64,000 nucleotides of DNA, taken from Pontiella agarivorans. Lineage in GTDB: Bacteria; Verrucomicrobiota; Kiritimatiellia; Kiritimatiellales; Pontiellaceae. Shown here one piece after another: positions 19,247-27,448 of the stretch. A model generated the notes under the pieces. That model had not been told where the DNA came from, did not search any database, and saw only the letters and a program-made list of their open reading frames with translations. Location of the stretch: the NCBI RefSeq assembly GCF_034531395.1, contig NZ_JARVCO010000002.1:124001-188000 (forward strand), given 5' to 3'. The stretch's first letter is position 1; each line of letters begins with the position of its first letter. The position numbers were made by a program, and so were the translations under genes.

Positions 19247-20563
19247 ATGTTTAAATCATCAAAAAAAGGTTTCTTTGCGAAACACGCCAAGTCCAGTGCC
19301 GCAATGATCAGTCTTGGCATTCATGCGGTTTTAATTGTCGTTGCACTCTCTTTTGTTGCGGTCACGGTGATCCAGAAAGACGAGCAGAAATTCGAGGCGA
19401 AGCCCGTTCAACGCCCTAAGATGCCGTTGAAAAAACTGCAGGTTCCGGTGAATATTAAGAAAAAGAAGATCCAAAAGCCGAAGCTGCGCAAACGCATTGT
19501 TGTGAAGCCGAAGCTGGCGAGTGTTCCGGAGATCCGGATGCCCGAAATTGCAGGGGTTAAAGGAGGGCTTGGAAATGCGGTCGGCAATGGGCTGGGTGGA
19601 ACGGGGAGCATCGGTTTTTCCATGCCCGAATTCGAATTATTCGGGGTTAAAGGCCGGGGCGAAAAAGTGTTCATTGTACTGGATGCTTCGGGGCATATGA
19701 TGACCGATGGGATCGGTGGAATTCCGGCCTATACGATTATCAAGAATGAGCTGGTACGGATTCTTGAGGAATTGAACTCGGCTGTGATTTTCAATATTGC
19801 GGTTTATGGCGGTGGGGATTATATGCTGTTTCCGGATATGGTGCCGGCAACGCCGGGCAATGTGGAAAAGGTGAAGGAGTGGCTGGCTCCGCTGAATGCC
19901 GTTTCTAAAAATATGGGGGATAGAGATTACGGCCCCAAAACGCTGGCTTCGCGCGAAAATTCGATTCGTATTGATACAAAGGTTGACCCGCTGCAGAGCG
20001 GTGTCGGCGAATGGGTGCGCCCGACCATGCAGGGTATGCAGCAACAGGCGGATGTCTTTTTTGTGCTCTCCTGTCGCTGGGGTAAACTGCGCTATAAAAC
20101 GGCTGATGCCGGAGCGTGGGATGAAAATAAACAGGCCCGGTGGAAAAAGGCCGTAACCAAGGCAAAGGCTTTGCACAAGAAGGAAAACAATGTCCGGCGA
20201 AAGAAGGGACAGCCGCCGCGGGTGGTCACCGGCGGAGACCGGGGTTTGGTTAAAGCCTATCTGCCCGGTGAAGATCTGTCTCCGAAAAATACATATCAGG
20301 ACTATACGCCGCGGGAAATTGTGGAAGCACTTTCCAATGTCTGGAAAGAGCAGCGTTCAAAAAGTCAGTTGCTTACCCGCCGACTTGGAAATATGAAAAA
20401 GAGCGATTTTTCGGTGAATGTGATTCATTTTGTAGCTGAAAATTCGGATGATGGAAAAGAAGAACGTTTTGCGAAGGTTGCCAGTCTGACCCGGGGGGAT
20501 TACCGGGAAATTAAAGGGCTGGCCGCTATTCAAAGCTATGTGAGTACTGAGCCGGAGCTTTAA
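19247..20563 (+). CDS. Membrane-anchored TonB-like/vWA-domain protein
   Basis: A 438-residue protein. A short basic N-terminus is followed by one transmembrane helix (about residues 19-41). A Lys/Pro-rich linker (about 45-105) resembles TonB or other energy-transducer proteins, and a Gly-rich segment leads to a von Willebrand A-like domain (about 135-430) starting VFIVLDASGHMM. The MIDAS motif DxSxS reads DASGH, so the last Ser is His and metal binding may be altered. It is probably anchored in the inner membrane with the vWA domain in the periplasm. It lies 67 bases upstream of the histidine kinase and very likely shares its transcript. It may be a periplasmic partner in sensing or surface assembly; its function is unknown. 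Start supported by AGGAG nine bases upstream. Confidence 0.7.
   Translation: MFKSSKKGFFAKHAKSSAAMISLGIHAVLIVVALSFVAVTVIQKDEQKFEAKPVQRPKMPLKKLQVPVNIKKKKIQKPKLRKRIVVKPKLASVPEIRMPEIAGVKGGLGNAVGNGLGGTGSIGFSMPEFELFGVKGRGEKVFIVLDASGHMMTDGIGGIPAYTIIKNELVRILEELNSAVIFNIAVYGGGDYMLFPDMVPATPGNVEKVKEWLAPLNAVSKNMGDRDYGPKTLASRENSIRIDTKVDPLQSGVGEWVRPTMQGMQQQADVFFVLSCRWGKLRYKTADAGAWDENKQARWKKAVTKAKALHKKENNVRRKKGQPPRVVTGGDRGLVKAYLPGEDLSPKNTYQDYTPREIVEALSNVWKEQRSKSQLLTRRLGNMKKSDFSVNVIHFVAENSDDGKEERFAKVASLTRGDYREIKGLAAIQSYVSTEPEL
20332..20346. repeat. TTCCAR-N3-YTGGAA palindrome
   Basis: TTCCAATGTCTGGAA inside the vWA gene, encoding part of SNVWK. Confidence 0.6.
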
Positions 20564-20630
20564 GCCTGAAGCATAAACTCCAAGTATTCTTTCGTAAACA
20601 GACCTTTGAAATGGTTACTTTTCAAGCAGG

Positions 20631-23582
20631 ATGAGAATCTGGAATTTTACGGATCATTTAAAGGCAGGAGGCATCGTTGCGGCGGTGCTGCTGGTCTGTG
20701 TATGTCATGCGGTAACGAATGAAGTATCGGAAAAGGTCCTGTTTGATATCGATTTTCAGGATCACCCTCTGAGTCGGTGGGACTCCCGATATGGGGGGGT
20801 GCCGATTATCAATTGGGGATTTGCTCATGTGGTCGAAAATCCCGCCGATCCGGGCAATCGATATCTTGAGCATCGCCCGGGGTTTACCGCCCATGGGGGG
20901 ACTGGGGATGTCAACTGGGTGGGGCAGGGGCTGAACCGTAAGATTCCCCGGCTGGAACCGGGGCAGGAGTTGCGCCTGAATTTTGATTGCCGTCTTTTTT
21001 TCAGAAATACCCGGACGGGAATGAATTTGCTCGAATGTCTGGTGACGAAGCCGGAGTCCTCGGCCAGGGATGAATTTCCGGTAAAAATCGGGCATTGGGG
21101 GGGCACTTTTTACCGGAATCGGCGTTTGGGTTTTAAATTGATGCAAACTCCGCGGATTGCCGGGCGCGCCAGTCCGGATGGTTATCTGGGTATTGCTCTG
21201 AAGCCGGTAAGCTATTGGGCGGCGGATCTGCATATCGATTTGAATGATATTGGCGTTCATCATCTGGGACGGGACGATGCGGACACAGAAAGCGACGCGC
21301 TGAATGTCACCTATACCGTGAGCCGGTATGATCGAGCTCCGTTTGTTATAAACTCGGTTATGGTTTCCAATACGGTGACCGCTGCGGTCTGGCAGGGATA
21401 TTCCACTTCTCGAAAAGCCGAGACCATGCTGGATGACGGATTGTTTATCGGCTTCGGTTCTGATTCTGATCTCTCCGGGGATGAAGGTTTCGAGATGGAT
21501 AACATCCGCTGTTCGGTCGGGAAAGGGTTCCAAACGCTGGAAAAGTTTAAAGCCCAGAAAAAGAGAGGGGCGGTCGGTCAGGAAGAAAACGTTGTTTATG
21601 AAACAGCCATTCAGACGGTTTCATCTGAAGGACCTCTTGAGCAGGAGCCGCCCTTTCTGCTTTCGATTCCCGGAAAGCTGAAAGAGATTGCTGCTCGGAA
21701 AGCTGAAATTAAATCGGAAATAAAAACGCTTCCGGTAGTGCAGGAATCGCTGCAGTTGAATGCGTACGGGTATCATGGCGGGTATCTTCCCGCTTTGGAT
21801 AAACTGCCGGAGGAACCCCGCTGGATGCTCGATATTGAGTTTCAGTCCGGAGCACGTGTGGAAGAGGTGGTGCTGGTACCGGCTATTGATCGCCGTTTTG
21901 ATGATTCCCGCGGCTATGGATTTCCGAAAAGATTCCGTGTGCTTCAGGTTTTTCACGATGGATCATCGCGGATTGCGCGGGAGTGGATGACGGAAGATTG
22001 TCCCGATCCTGGCCGCATGCCGATGGTCATAAAAATGCCGGATCCCCGCAGTAACCGTTTCCGTGTTGAGGTGTTTCGGGGCAGCCGGGAAGGGCAGAAA
22101 GAGGTTTTTGCTCTGGATGAATTTATGGGGGTGGTTCGTCAGGAAATCTTCCGCTCAGTCAATGTGGAGGCAAAAACGGTTTATGAAGCGCGGCCCTATT
22201 GGGGGAAGGGATATCTCACCGATCATAAAACCAGTCTGGGATTGCCGACGGCCCGCAGAACCAGCGGTATTGCAAGTGGTACCTCCGAAGATTTTTCGGT
22301 GGCTTTTGATCGTCCGCCCAAGAAACCTATCGTTCTTGAAATCGATCTCGGACAGAACCGTCGACTGGGGTGGGTGACACTGTTTCCTGCAAAATCGCCT
22401 GAGGGAATTCTGATTCCCGGATATGGTTTTCCCGGGAAAATCAATATGGAGATGGTTCCGGAGTTGCAAAACGGGAAACGAGGGAAAACCATTGAACTTG
22501 AAACCGCCTGGGAAGGTGGAAATCCGGGAAATAATGTGGTGCGGCTTGAGGGGCGATCTGAAGCGGGGCGCTGGATTCGATTTATTATTGATAAACTGCC
22601 CCGGCATTATGGGGCCAATACATTTGCTCTGGGGGAAATCAACGTTTATCGGAGCGGTGAAGTTTTTCCCATTCAGCAGGTCAATTTTGAAGGATTTCCG
22701 CCGGGAACTGAAGAGAATGCTGCGTTGCTGTGGGACGGGAAAGCAGGGGGACAGCCCATCATGTTTTTGTTCGACTGGCTTAAACAGTTGGAACAGAAAC
22801 ATAAATTGACCAAAGAGCTGAGCCGACTTTCCATGAATGAAAGGCTGTTTCAGGCGCGCTGGAATGGCTTCCTGCGGTCGGTGTTTATTGTGATTCTGGT
22901 GATTGTTGTTTTGGGGGCCGTTCTGGTGGCTTTAGGGGCTATTGTCCTTCGCAGGCGTCACGCAAAGCAGTTACGACAGCAGATTACCGAAGATCTGCAT
23001 GATGAAATCGGAAGCAAGGTCGGGGCCATTAATCTGTATGCGAGCCTGGTGAGAAAGACCGCATCTGATCCCCGGGCGATTGAAAGCAACCGGAGGATTG
23101 AGGTGATTGCCAAGGAAATGCAGCAGTCTTTGCGGGATGTATTATGGTTTACCAATAATAATACCGATACCCTTCGGGATGTGGTTCAGAAACTGGCCGA
23201 AATAGCGGAGGCTATGGTGCCGCCTTCGATTTTGAAACTCGATCGTTCTCCATCCTACGAAATTCCGGAGTCGACTATTTCCATTCAGGTGAAACGAAAT
23301 GTCTTGTTGATTTTCCGGGAGGCCGTGCACAATGCAACACAGCATTCCGGGGCCACAAAAATTGAGGTTCGGATTCGATGGAGTAAACCGGGGCTGGTCG
23401 TGACGGTTTGGGATAATGGAGCAGGATTTATTTTTGAGGATCTTTCCCTGAATGGAAAAGATAAGCGCCGACATTTGGGCCTCGAAAGCATGCAGCGCCG
23501 GGCGATGCAGATAAAAGGTGAATTGACGATTGAGTCCAGTCCGGGAGAAGGTACTGAACTGAAGTTGAAACTGAAAATCTAG
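20631..23582 (+). CDS. Sensor histidine kinase (HisKA_3/NarX-type) with large extracytoplasmic lectin-like region
   Basis: A 983-residue kinase. A signal-anchor (about 10-28) is followed by a long extracytoplasmic region. This begins with a jelly-roll segment (DIDFQDHPLSRWDSRYGG, about 38-290) and continues with two discoidin/F5-8C-like segments (about 380-520 and 540-700). In the latter, LDIEFQSGARVEEVVLVPA and LEIDLGQNRRLGWVTLFPA are repeated patterns. A transmembrane helix spans about 751-772. The HisKA_3 motif DLHDEIGSK gives the phosphorylated His 790, and the HATPase domain has EAVHNATQHS, DNGAGF and PGEGT. It passes phosphate to a NarL-type regulator, whose gene follows 15 bases on. 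The periplasmic fold repertoire suggests direct sensing of a glycan or its products. The start codon ATG 20631 has CAGG close by; no better one was seen. Confidence 0.88.
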   Translation: MRIWNFTDHLKAGGIVAAVLLVCVCHAVTNEVSEKVLFDIDFQDHPLSRWDSRYGGVPIINWGFAHVVENPADPGNRYLEHRPGFTAHGGTGDVNWVGQGLNRKIPRLEPGQELRLNFDCRLFFRNTRTGMNLLECLVTKPESSARDEFPVKIGHWGGTFYRNRRLGFKLMQTPRIAGRASPDGYLGIALKPVSYWAADLHIDLNDIGVHHLGRDDADTESDALNVTYTVSRYDRAPFVINSVMVSNTVTAAVWQGYSTSRKAETMLDDGLFIGFGSDSDLSGDEGFEMDNIRCSVGKGFQTLEKFKAQKKRGAVGQEENVVYETAIQTVSSEGPLEQEPPFLLSIPGKLKEIAARKAEIKSEIKTLPVVQESLQLNAYGYHGGYLPALDKLPEEPRWMLDIEFQSGARVEEVVLVPAIDRRFDDSRGYGFPKRFRVLQVFHDGSSRIAREWMTEDCPDPGRMPMVIKMPDPRSNRFRVEVFRGSREGQKEVFALDEFMGVVRQEIFRSVNVEAKTVYEARPYWGKGYLTDHKTSLGLPTARRTSGIASGTSEDFSVAFDRPPKKPIVLEIDLGQNRRLGWVTLFPAKSPEGILIPGYGFPGKINMEMVPELQNGKRGKTIELETAWEGGNPGNNVVRLEGRSEAGRWIRFIIDKLPRHYGANTFALGEINVYRSGEVFPIQQVNFEGFPPGTEENAALLWDGKAGGQPIMFLFDWLKQLEQKHKLTKELSRLSMNERLFQARWNGFLRSVFIVILVIVVLGAVLVALGAIVLRRRHAKQLRQQITEDLHDEIGSKVGAINLYASLVRKTASDPRAIESNRRIEVIAKEMQQSLRDVLWFTNNNTDTLRDVVQKLAEIAEAMVPPSILKLDRSPSYEIPESTISIQVKRNVLLIFREAVHNATQHSGATKIEVRIRWSKPGLVVTVWDNGAGFIFEDLSLNGKDKRRHLGLESMQRRAMQIKGELTIESSPGEGTELKLKLKI
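21528..21542. repeat. TTCCAR-N3-YTGGAA palindrome
   Basis: TTCCAAACGCTGGAA inside the histidine kinase gene (encodes FQTLE). The identical 15-mer recurs at 57904. Confidence 0.65.
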
Positions 23583-23597
23583 GTTGAGGATTGAACC

Positions 23598-24251
23598 ATG
23601 TCTAAAGAGAATAAAGCCGTAAGCATCTGGCTGGTGGAGGATGAAAAGCATTACCGCGAAGCGATGGTGTGCCACCTGGAGCTGGACGATCGCATCACCC
23701 GCGTTGAGAGTTTCGGTTCCTATGAAAAAGCATTGGTCAAGTTAAGCCGGACCGACCTGCCGGATCTCATTCTGCTGGATCTCCATCTGCCGGGTATCAA
23801 CGGAATTGAAGCTGCAACTGCCTTGAAGCATCATTATCCGGAATTGAATGTTCTCGTGCTGACCAGCTCATCTGACCGAAAGTCGGTTTTTGATGCCATT
23901 TGTGCCGGTGCCAATGGGTATCTGGTAAAGAGCGACTCGATCGAGGAGATTCTTCAGGGCATTCATCAGGTCTTGGATGGCGGGGTGCCGCTGAGTCGTG
24001 AAGTGGCCTCGTATGTCCTTGATACTGTCCGTTCCATGGCACCTAAAAGCTCCAAGGTTGAACTGAGCGAACGCGAAACTGAAATTTTACGTCTGTTGGC
24101 TGACGGCGAAAGTCGAAAGAAAGTGGCGCACAAGCTGCATATCGCAGTGGCCACTGTCGATTATCACCTGCGCAGCGTCTACGAAAAGCTTCAGGTGCAT
24201 TCCACCGCCGGGGCCATCGGGGAAGCTTTCCGTCAGAAACTGATTGATTAA
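23598..24251 (+). CDS. NarL/FixJ-family response regulator
   Basis: A 217-residue cytoplasmic regulator. The receiver domain (about 8-125) has the acidic pair in WLVEDEK, the phospho-acceptor Asp 61 in LLDLHLPGI, and the switch Thr/Ser in VLTSS; GYLVK gives the conserved Lys. The LuxR-type helix-turn-helix (about 152-215) starts LSERETEILRLLADGES and ends ATVDYHLRSVYEKLQV. It is the cognate partner of the kinase just upstream. Regulators of this class bind inverted-repeat half-sites of about seven bases as dimers. The CTACAA inverted repeats found upstream of five units here, including its own, are plausible targets. That assignment is inference. TGAGGA precedes the ATG. Confidence 0.92.
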   Translation: MSKENKAVSIWLVEDEKHYREAMVCHLELDDRITRVESFGSYEKALVKLSRTDLPDLILLDLHLPGINGIEAATALKHHYPELNVLVLTSSSDRKSVFDAICAGANGYLVKSDSIEEILQGIHQVLDGGVPLSREVASYVLDTVRSMAPKSSKVELSERETEILRLLADGESRKKVAHKLHIAVATVDYHLRSVYEKLQVHSTAGAIGEAFRQKLID

Positions 24252-24411
24252 CGTGTGCCGTACAGGTGACGGCATCTCGGTGGTATGCTGAGCGTGTCGA
24301 AATCAGGCGAGACTGCAGGTGTGCCGCGGTTCGTTTCTTGTTCATATCCCGTATTTAAGGGTCCGTGCCTTTTTTCGAGCGGTCTGTTTGGCCGTTGCTG
24401 ATGCTGCACAA

Positions 24412-24426
24412 TTCCAATGATTGGAA
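24412..24426. repeat. TTCCAR-N3-YTGGAA palindrome
   Basis: TTCCAATGATTGGAA in the spacer, 60 bases upstream of regulatory element copy 4. Confidence 0.65.
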
Positions 24427-24485
24427 CCGGGACGGAACACGGGCTGCGCTGCTGGTGAGGCGATGTGTTCATTTAGACAGAGGTG

Positions 24486-24538
24486 CTATAGCATTTTGTA
24501 GTGAAGGGGCTTTCACAACTGCAATTTCCATAGTTCGC
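24486..24538 (+). promoter_or_regulatory. Bipartite regulatory element, copy 4 (upstream of PEP-CTERM gene)
   Basis: CTATAGCATTTTGTAG at 24486-24501, 15 bases, then the AACTGCAATTTC...ATAGTTCGC box at 24517-24538. Half-site starts are 33 bp apart. The box differs from copy 5 at one position only. Confidence 0.6.
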
Positions 24539-24651
24539 GTTTCAATCCCTTACATGCTTTCATTTGTACCGTCCAATGTAATCGTTGGATGTCCTGTCGA
24601 GTGGTCAACACCGCACGCAGGCGATTGAAAATAAAGATAGGAGAATGAAAT

Positions 24652-25524
24652 ATGAACAAATGGATTATAGGTGCAGCCTTATTCGCCATTGGCGTAGGTG
24701 CGCAGGCGGCTGTGATCACTTCTTCTGCGGATGGAGTTCTTGATGCCGCTGCTACATGGGATGGCGTGAACAGTCCAACGAACGCAAATTCAGACACATG
24801 GAATTCTGCTGGATATGACCATAGCTGGCAGAAAAATAAGACGTATTACGGAACGTATGTTGTTCAATCCGGTACGACGGTCACGGGTTCGGGGAACTTT
24901 GACCATGTTCAGTTTGAAAATATGACTCTCGCTGGAGGAACGCTGCAGGGTGCCAGGGGGCAGGAATATACTGTGGACGCAAATCTCGCGGTTATATCGG
25001 ACTCACTGGTGACGGTTAGACGGTCAGGGATTATTAAAGGCGATGGGACTGCAACACTGACCGGTAACGGGAATTTAACGATTTTACAGGACACGGATGC
25101 AAATGATAGCGGGGATGAGTTTGCATTAGGCATGGGGATGGATATGACAGGTTATACCGGTAATATTCTCTTTACAACGGATGGCGGCGGCAGTGGTGCC
25201 GACACATTTGACCTACAAATTCTAGGGGATACATCTGCTGCTGGAACATTTGGACTTGCGCTTGAGAATCAAGCTACTGGAGATGTTTCAGTACGGTTGG
25301 ATCTGGGAACCAGTAATGACTTTACAGTGCAAGCACTTTCTTTCGGGGGCACTACCGTTGCCAACGGAACGTATACGGCTGCTGACCTGACGACCGCAGG
25401 ATTTGGTGATTGGGTTGCCGGCAGTGGCAGCACGGTTACGGTTATTCCGGAACCGGCCACGCTGGGTATGGTTGTTGCAATGGGGGTGGGAGTGCTCTTT
25501 ATTCGCCGCCGATTCATGATGTGA
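24652..25524 (+). CDS. PEP-CTERM-anchored secreted beta-rich protein
   Basis: A 290-residue protein. A signal peptide (MNKWIIGAALFAIGVGAQA) is followed by a Thr/Gly/Asn-rich, repetitive beta region like the passenger part of autotransporter or beta-helix proteins. The last residues are VIPEPATLGMVVAMGVGVLF then IRRRFMM. This is the PEP-CTERM sorting signal: Pro-Glu-Pro, a hydrophobic helix and a basic tail. In known systems exosortase EpsH/XrtA cleaves there and transfers the protein to the surface or exopolysaccharide. No exosortase is in the window. The mature protein may bind or organise glycan at the cell surface. The gene is a single unit: regulatory element upstream, two strong inverted repeats downstream. 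Confidence 0.85.
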   Translation: MNKWIIGAALFAIGVGAQAAVITSSADGVLDAAATWDGVNSPTNANSDTWNSAGYDHSWQKNKTYYGTYVVQSGTTVTGSGNFDHVQFENMTLAGGTLQGARGQEYTVDANLAVISDSLVTVRRSGIIKGDGTATLTGNGNLTILQDTDANDSGDEFALGMGMDMTGYTGNILFTTDGGGSGADTFDLQILGDTSAAGTFGLALENQATGDVSVRLDLGTSNDFTVQALSFGGTTVANGTYTAADLTTAGFGDWVAGSGSTVTVIPEPATLGMVVAMGVGVLFIRRRFMM

Positions 25525-25584
25525 GGGCGATAATGGAAGAGCGCTGTCGGATTCCGGCTGCGTTCTGTTGCTCCATTTAATTTT

Positions 25585-25644
25585 CAATGGAGATTCGGGT
25601 GACAGGTTTCCCTCCTCTTATCCTGGAATCCCGAATCTCCATTG
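25585..25644 (+). terminator. Long inverted repeat, terminator-like
   Basis: CAATGGAGATTCGGG at 25585-25599 pairs perfectly with CCCGAATCTCCATTG at 25630-25644, with a 30-base loop and TTTTGAT after it. It follows the PEP-CTERM gene. Confidence 0.55.
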
Positions 25645-25651
25645 TTTTGAT

Positions 25652-25680
25652 AAGCGCAGTGCTTCGGCACTGCGCTTTTT
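25652..25680 (+). terminator. Rho-independent terminator
   Basis: AAGCGCAGTGC, a TTCG tetraloop, GCACTGCGCTT then TTT: an 11-bp perfect stem with a stable tetraloop. Confidence 0.88.
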
Positions 25681-25788
25681 GATTGTCTGTTTCTGCTTTG
25701 CGGAGTGGTTTGTCGGTATGGTTGATTGATTCGAGCCCGCCTTCTGTGCGCGCGGTGGCAGACCCCTGCAGGGTCGATGCGATGCGGG

Positions 25789-25841
25789 CTACAAGATCTT
25801 GTAGTTTCGGTGTAATGACAACTGCAACTTCCATAGTTCGC
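25789..25841 (+). promoter_or_regulatory. Bipartite regulatory element, copy 5 (upstream of sulfatase/GH operon)
   Basis: A perfect 16-bp palindrome CTACAAGATCTTGTAG at 25789-25804, 15 bases, then the AACTGCAACTTC...ATAGTTCGC box at 25820-25841. Half-site starts are 33 bp apart. This is the best-formed copy and stands in front of the five-gene run from 25927 to 35559. Confidence 0.65.
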
Positions 25842-25926
25842 TCATCGCGCTGTGCCTGTGTTTCAATTTTATCATATGTTCCACAGGAATATCTGCAGGA
25901 ACGGTATTACAAACAGGAAATAAGAT

Positions 25927-27429
25927 ATGTCCAAATTAACCGCTTTATGTACGTTGGCGCTGACCGTCTCCGTATCGTCTTTCGGCCATGCAAAGCCGAA
26001 TATTATATTTGTTTTAGTCGATGATCTGGGGTACGCGGATGTGGGATTCAACGGGTCCACTTATTACGAAACGCCCAATATTGACCGGTTGGCCGGGGAA
26101 GGGCTGGTGCTTGAGAATTCCTACATGTATCCAACCTGTTCTCCGTCGCGCACTGCCATTGCGACCGGAAAACAATCGTTTCGCACCGGAGTCTATACGG
26201 TGCCGGTTCTGGAGCGGGGGAGTGATCAGGAAAATATTTTTTCCCGCTGGACCGTTGGCGAAGAGCATACCATGTACAGTCAGCCGCTGGCGGATTCGGG
26301 CTACAAATCCATTCATCTCGGCAAATGGCATCTTGTCGGACCGTATCCGAAGGAAGAGATGGAAGGAACCTGGCCGCGCAGTGAAAAACTGGATCAGCCG
26401 GATCCCTGGGATTATAGCTGGGCGGCCTATCACAAGTCCGAGGCCTGCGCGAAATACTATCCCCGGGGTCGCGGTTATCTGAAAAATATCGGGGGCACAT
26501 ATCGTGGCGATCCGGCATTGGAAATCGACGGCTATAAGGGCGAGACCGGCGGCTATTTTGCTCCGTTTAATAATCCGTTCATGGACCAGAAAAATCCGAA
26601 AGATAAGTGGTTGACCGATCATTTGACGACCGAGGCGATTGATTTTATGGATGAGCACAAAGACGAGCCGTTCTTTGTTAATCTGCACTATTATACCGTG
26701 CATCGCCCGATTCGCGGCCGCAGCCCGGAGCTGGTTGAAAAGTATGTGAATAAATCCGGTGATCCGGTAACCGGACAGGGCATGCAGGCCAAGCCGAAAG
26801 ATAAACTCAAGAGTGCTGAATATGCCAGCATGATTGAATCGCTCGACGACAATATCGGACGTATTGCGGATTATCTGGAACGGAATAACCTGCGTGAAAA
26901 TACATTGATTCTGTTCAGTTCGGACAACGGACAAAATGTCGGAGCCAACAAAACGCTGAGAGGTAAAAAAGGCTGGATATACGAAGGGGGGATTCGTGTG
27001 CCTACGTTTATGAACTGGCCCGGGAAAATCAAACCCCGGCGTTCCAAAACCCCGATTAGCGGACTGGATTATTTCCCGACGTTTATGGAGGTTGCCGGAA
27101 TAAAATACAACGGAGTGCTGGATGGAGATTCCATTGTCGGATTGTTCACCGGTGAACCCCGGAACTTGCAGGAGCGTCCGTTATTCTGGCATTTGGCCAG
27201 CCGGTTCCATCATGGAACCTGTTCGGTGATTCGTAAGAATAATTTCAAATTGATTCAGTTCCTCAAGGATGGATCGCTTGAGTTGTATAATTTAGAGAAA
27301 GACCCGGCGGAAACCCATAATCTGGCCGCAGAACATCCGGAAGTCGCACAGAAGCTGCTCCGGGAGCTGACCGGCTGGCGTAAACAAAACAGTATTCCGC
27401 TGCCTCCGGAATCTCCTTTGGATTACTGA
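25927..27429 (+). CDS. Secreted S1-family sulfatase with C-S-P-S-R motif
   Basis: A 500-residue exported sulfatase, first gene of a five-gene run. The signal peptide ends at about GHA and is followed by KPNIIFVLVDDLGYADVGFNG with the metal-binding Asp pair. The catalytic motif is CSPSR with Cys 71, the full canonical form. HLGKWHL gives the conserved Lys/His, and LFSSDNGQNVG the second metal pair. The C-terminal subdomain holds LDYFPTFMEVAG and ELYNLEKDPAETHNLA. It is clearly a different subfamily from the 7789/29115 pair. The next gene starts 19 bases after the stop. It is expected to desulfate the glycan attacked by the neighbouring hydrolases. Confidence 0.92.
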   Translation: MSKLTALCTLALTVSVSSFGHAKPNIIFVLVDDLGYADVGFNGSTYYETPNIDRLAGEGLVLENSYMYPTCSPSRTAIATGKQSFRTGVYTVPVLERGSDQENIFSRWTVGEEHTMYSQPLADSGYKSIHLGKWHLVGPYPKEEMEGTWPRSEKLDQPDPWDYSWAAYHKSEACAKYYPRGRGYLKNIGGTYRGDPALEIDGYKGETGGYFAPFNNPFMDQKNPKDKWLTDHLTTEAIDFMDEHKDEPFFVNLHYYTVHRPIRGRSPELVEKYVNKSGDPVTGQGMQAKPKDKLKSAEYASMIESLDDNIGRIADYLERNNLRENTLILFSSDNGQNVGANKTLRGKKGWIYEGGIRVPTFMNWPGKIKPRRSKTPISGLDYFPTFMEVAGIKYNGVLDGDSIVGLFTGEPRNLQERPLFWHLASRFHHGTCSVIRKNNFKLIQFLKDGSLELYNLEKDPAETHNLAAEHPEVAQKLLRELTGWRKQNSIPLPPESPLDY

Positions 27430-27448
27430 GTGATAAGGAAAATAAGCA

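Larger units (their letters stand above)
24252..24651. other. 400-base spacer with palindrome and regulatory element
   Basis: After the regulator stop is a short hairpin TGCCGT-N7-ACGGCA with no T run. A TTCCA palindrome lies at 24412 and the fourth bipartite element at 24486. A short open frame at 24365-24628 covers both sites and was rejected as coding. TAGGAGAA precedes the next ATG. Confidence 0.5.
25525..25926. other. 402-base spacer with two stem-loops and regulatory element
   Basis: The first half holds the inverted repeat at 25585 and the hairpin at 25652; the second half holds regulatory element copy 5. CAGGAAATAAG provides the ribosome site for the sulfatase. No gene is seen. Confidence 0.5.

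Noticed and set aside
24365-24628. Open frame of 87 codons on the + strand
   Set aside because: It spans the palindrome and regulatory element copy 4 and has no protein features; the DNA motifs explain it better.
15408-25926. The similar upstream regions, considered as ends of a mobile element
   Set aside because: No transposase, target duplication or terminal inverted repeat pair is seen, and the copies always point into a gene start at similar distance, which fits promoters.
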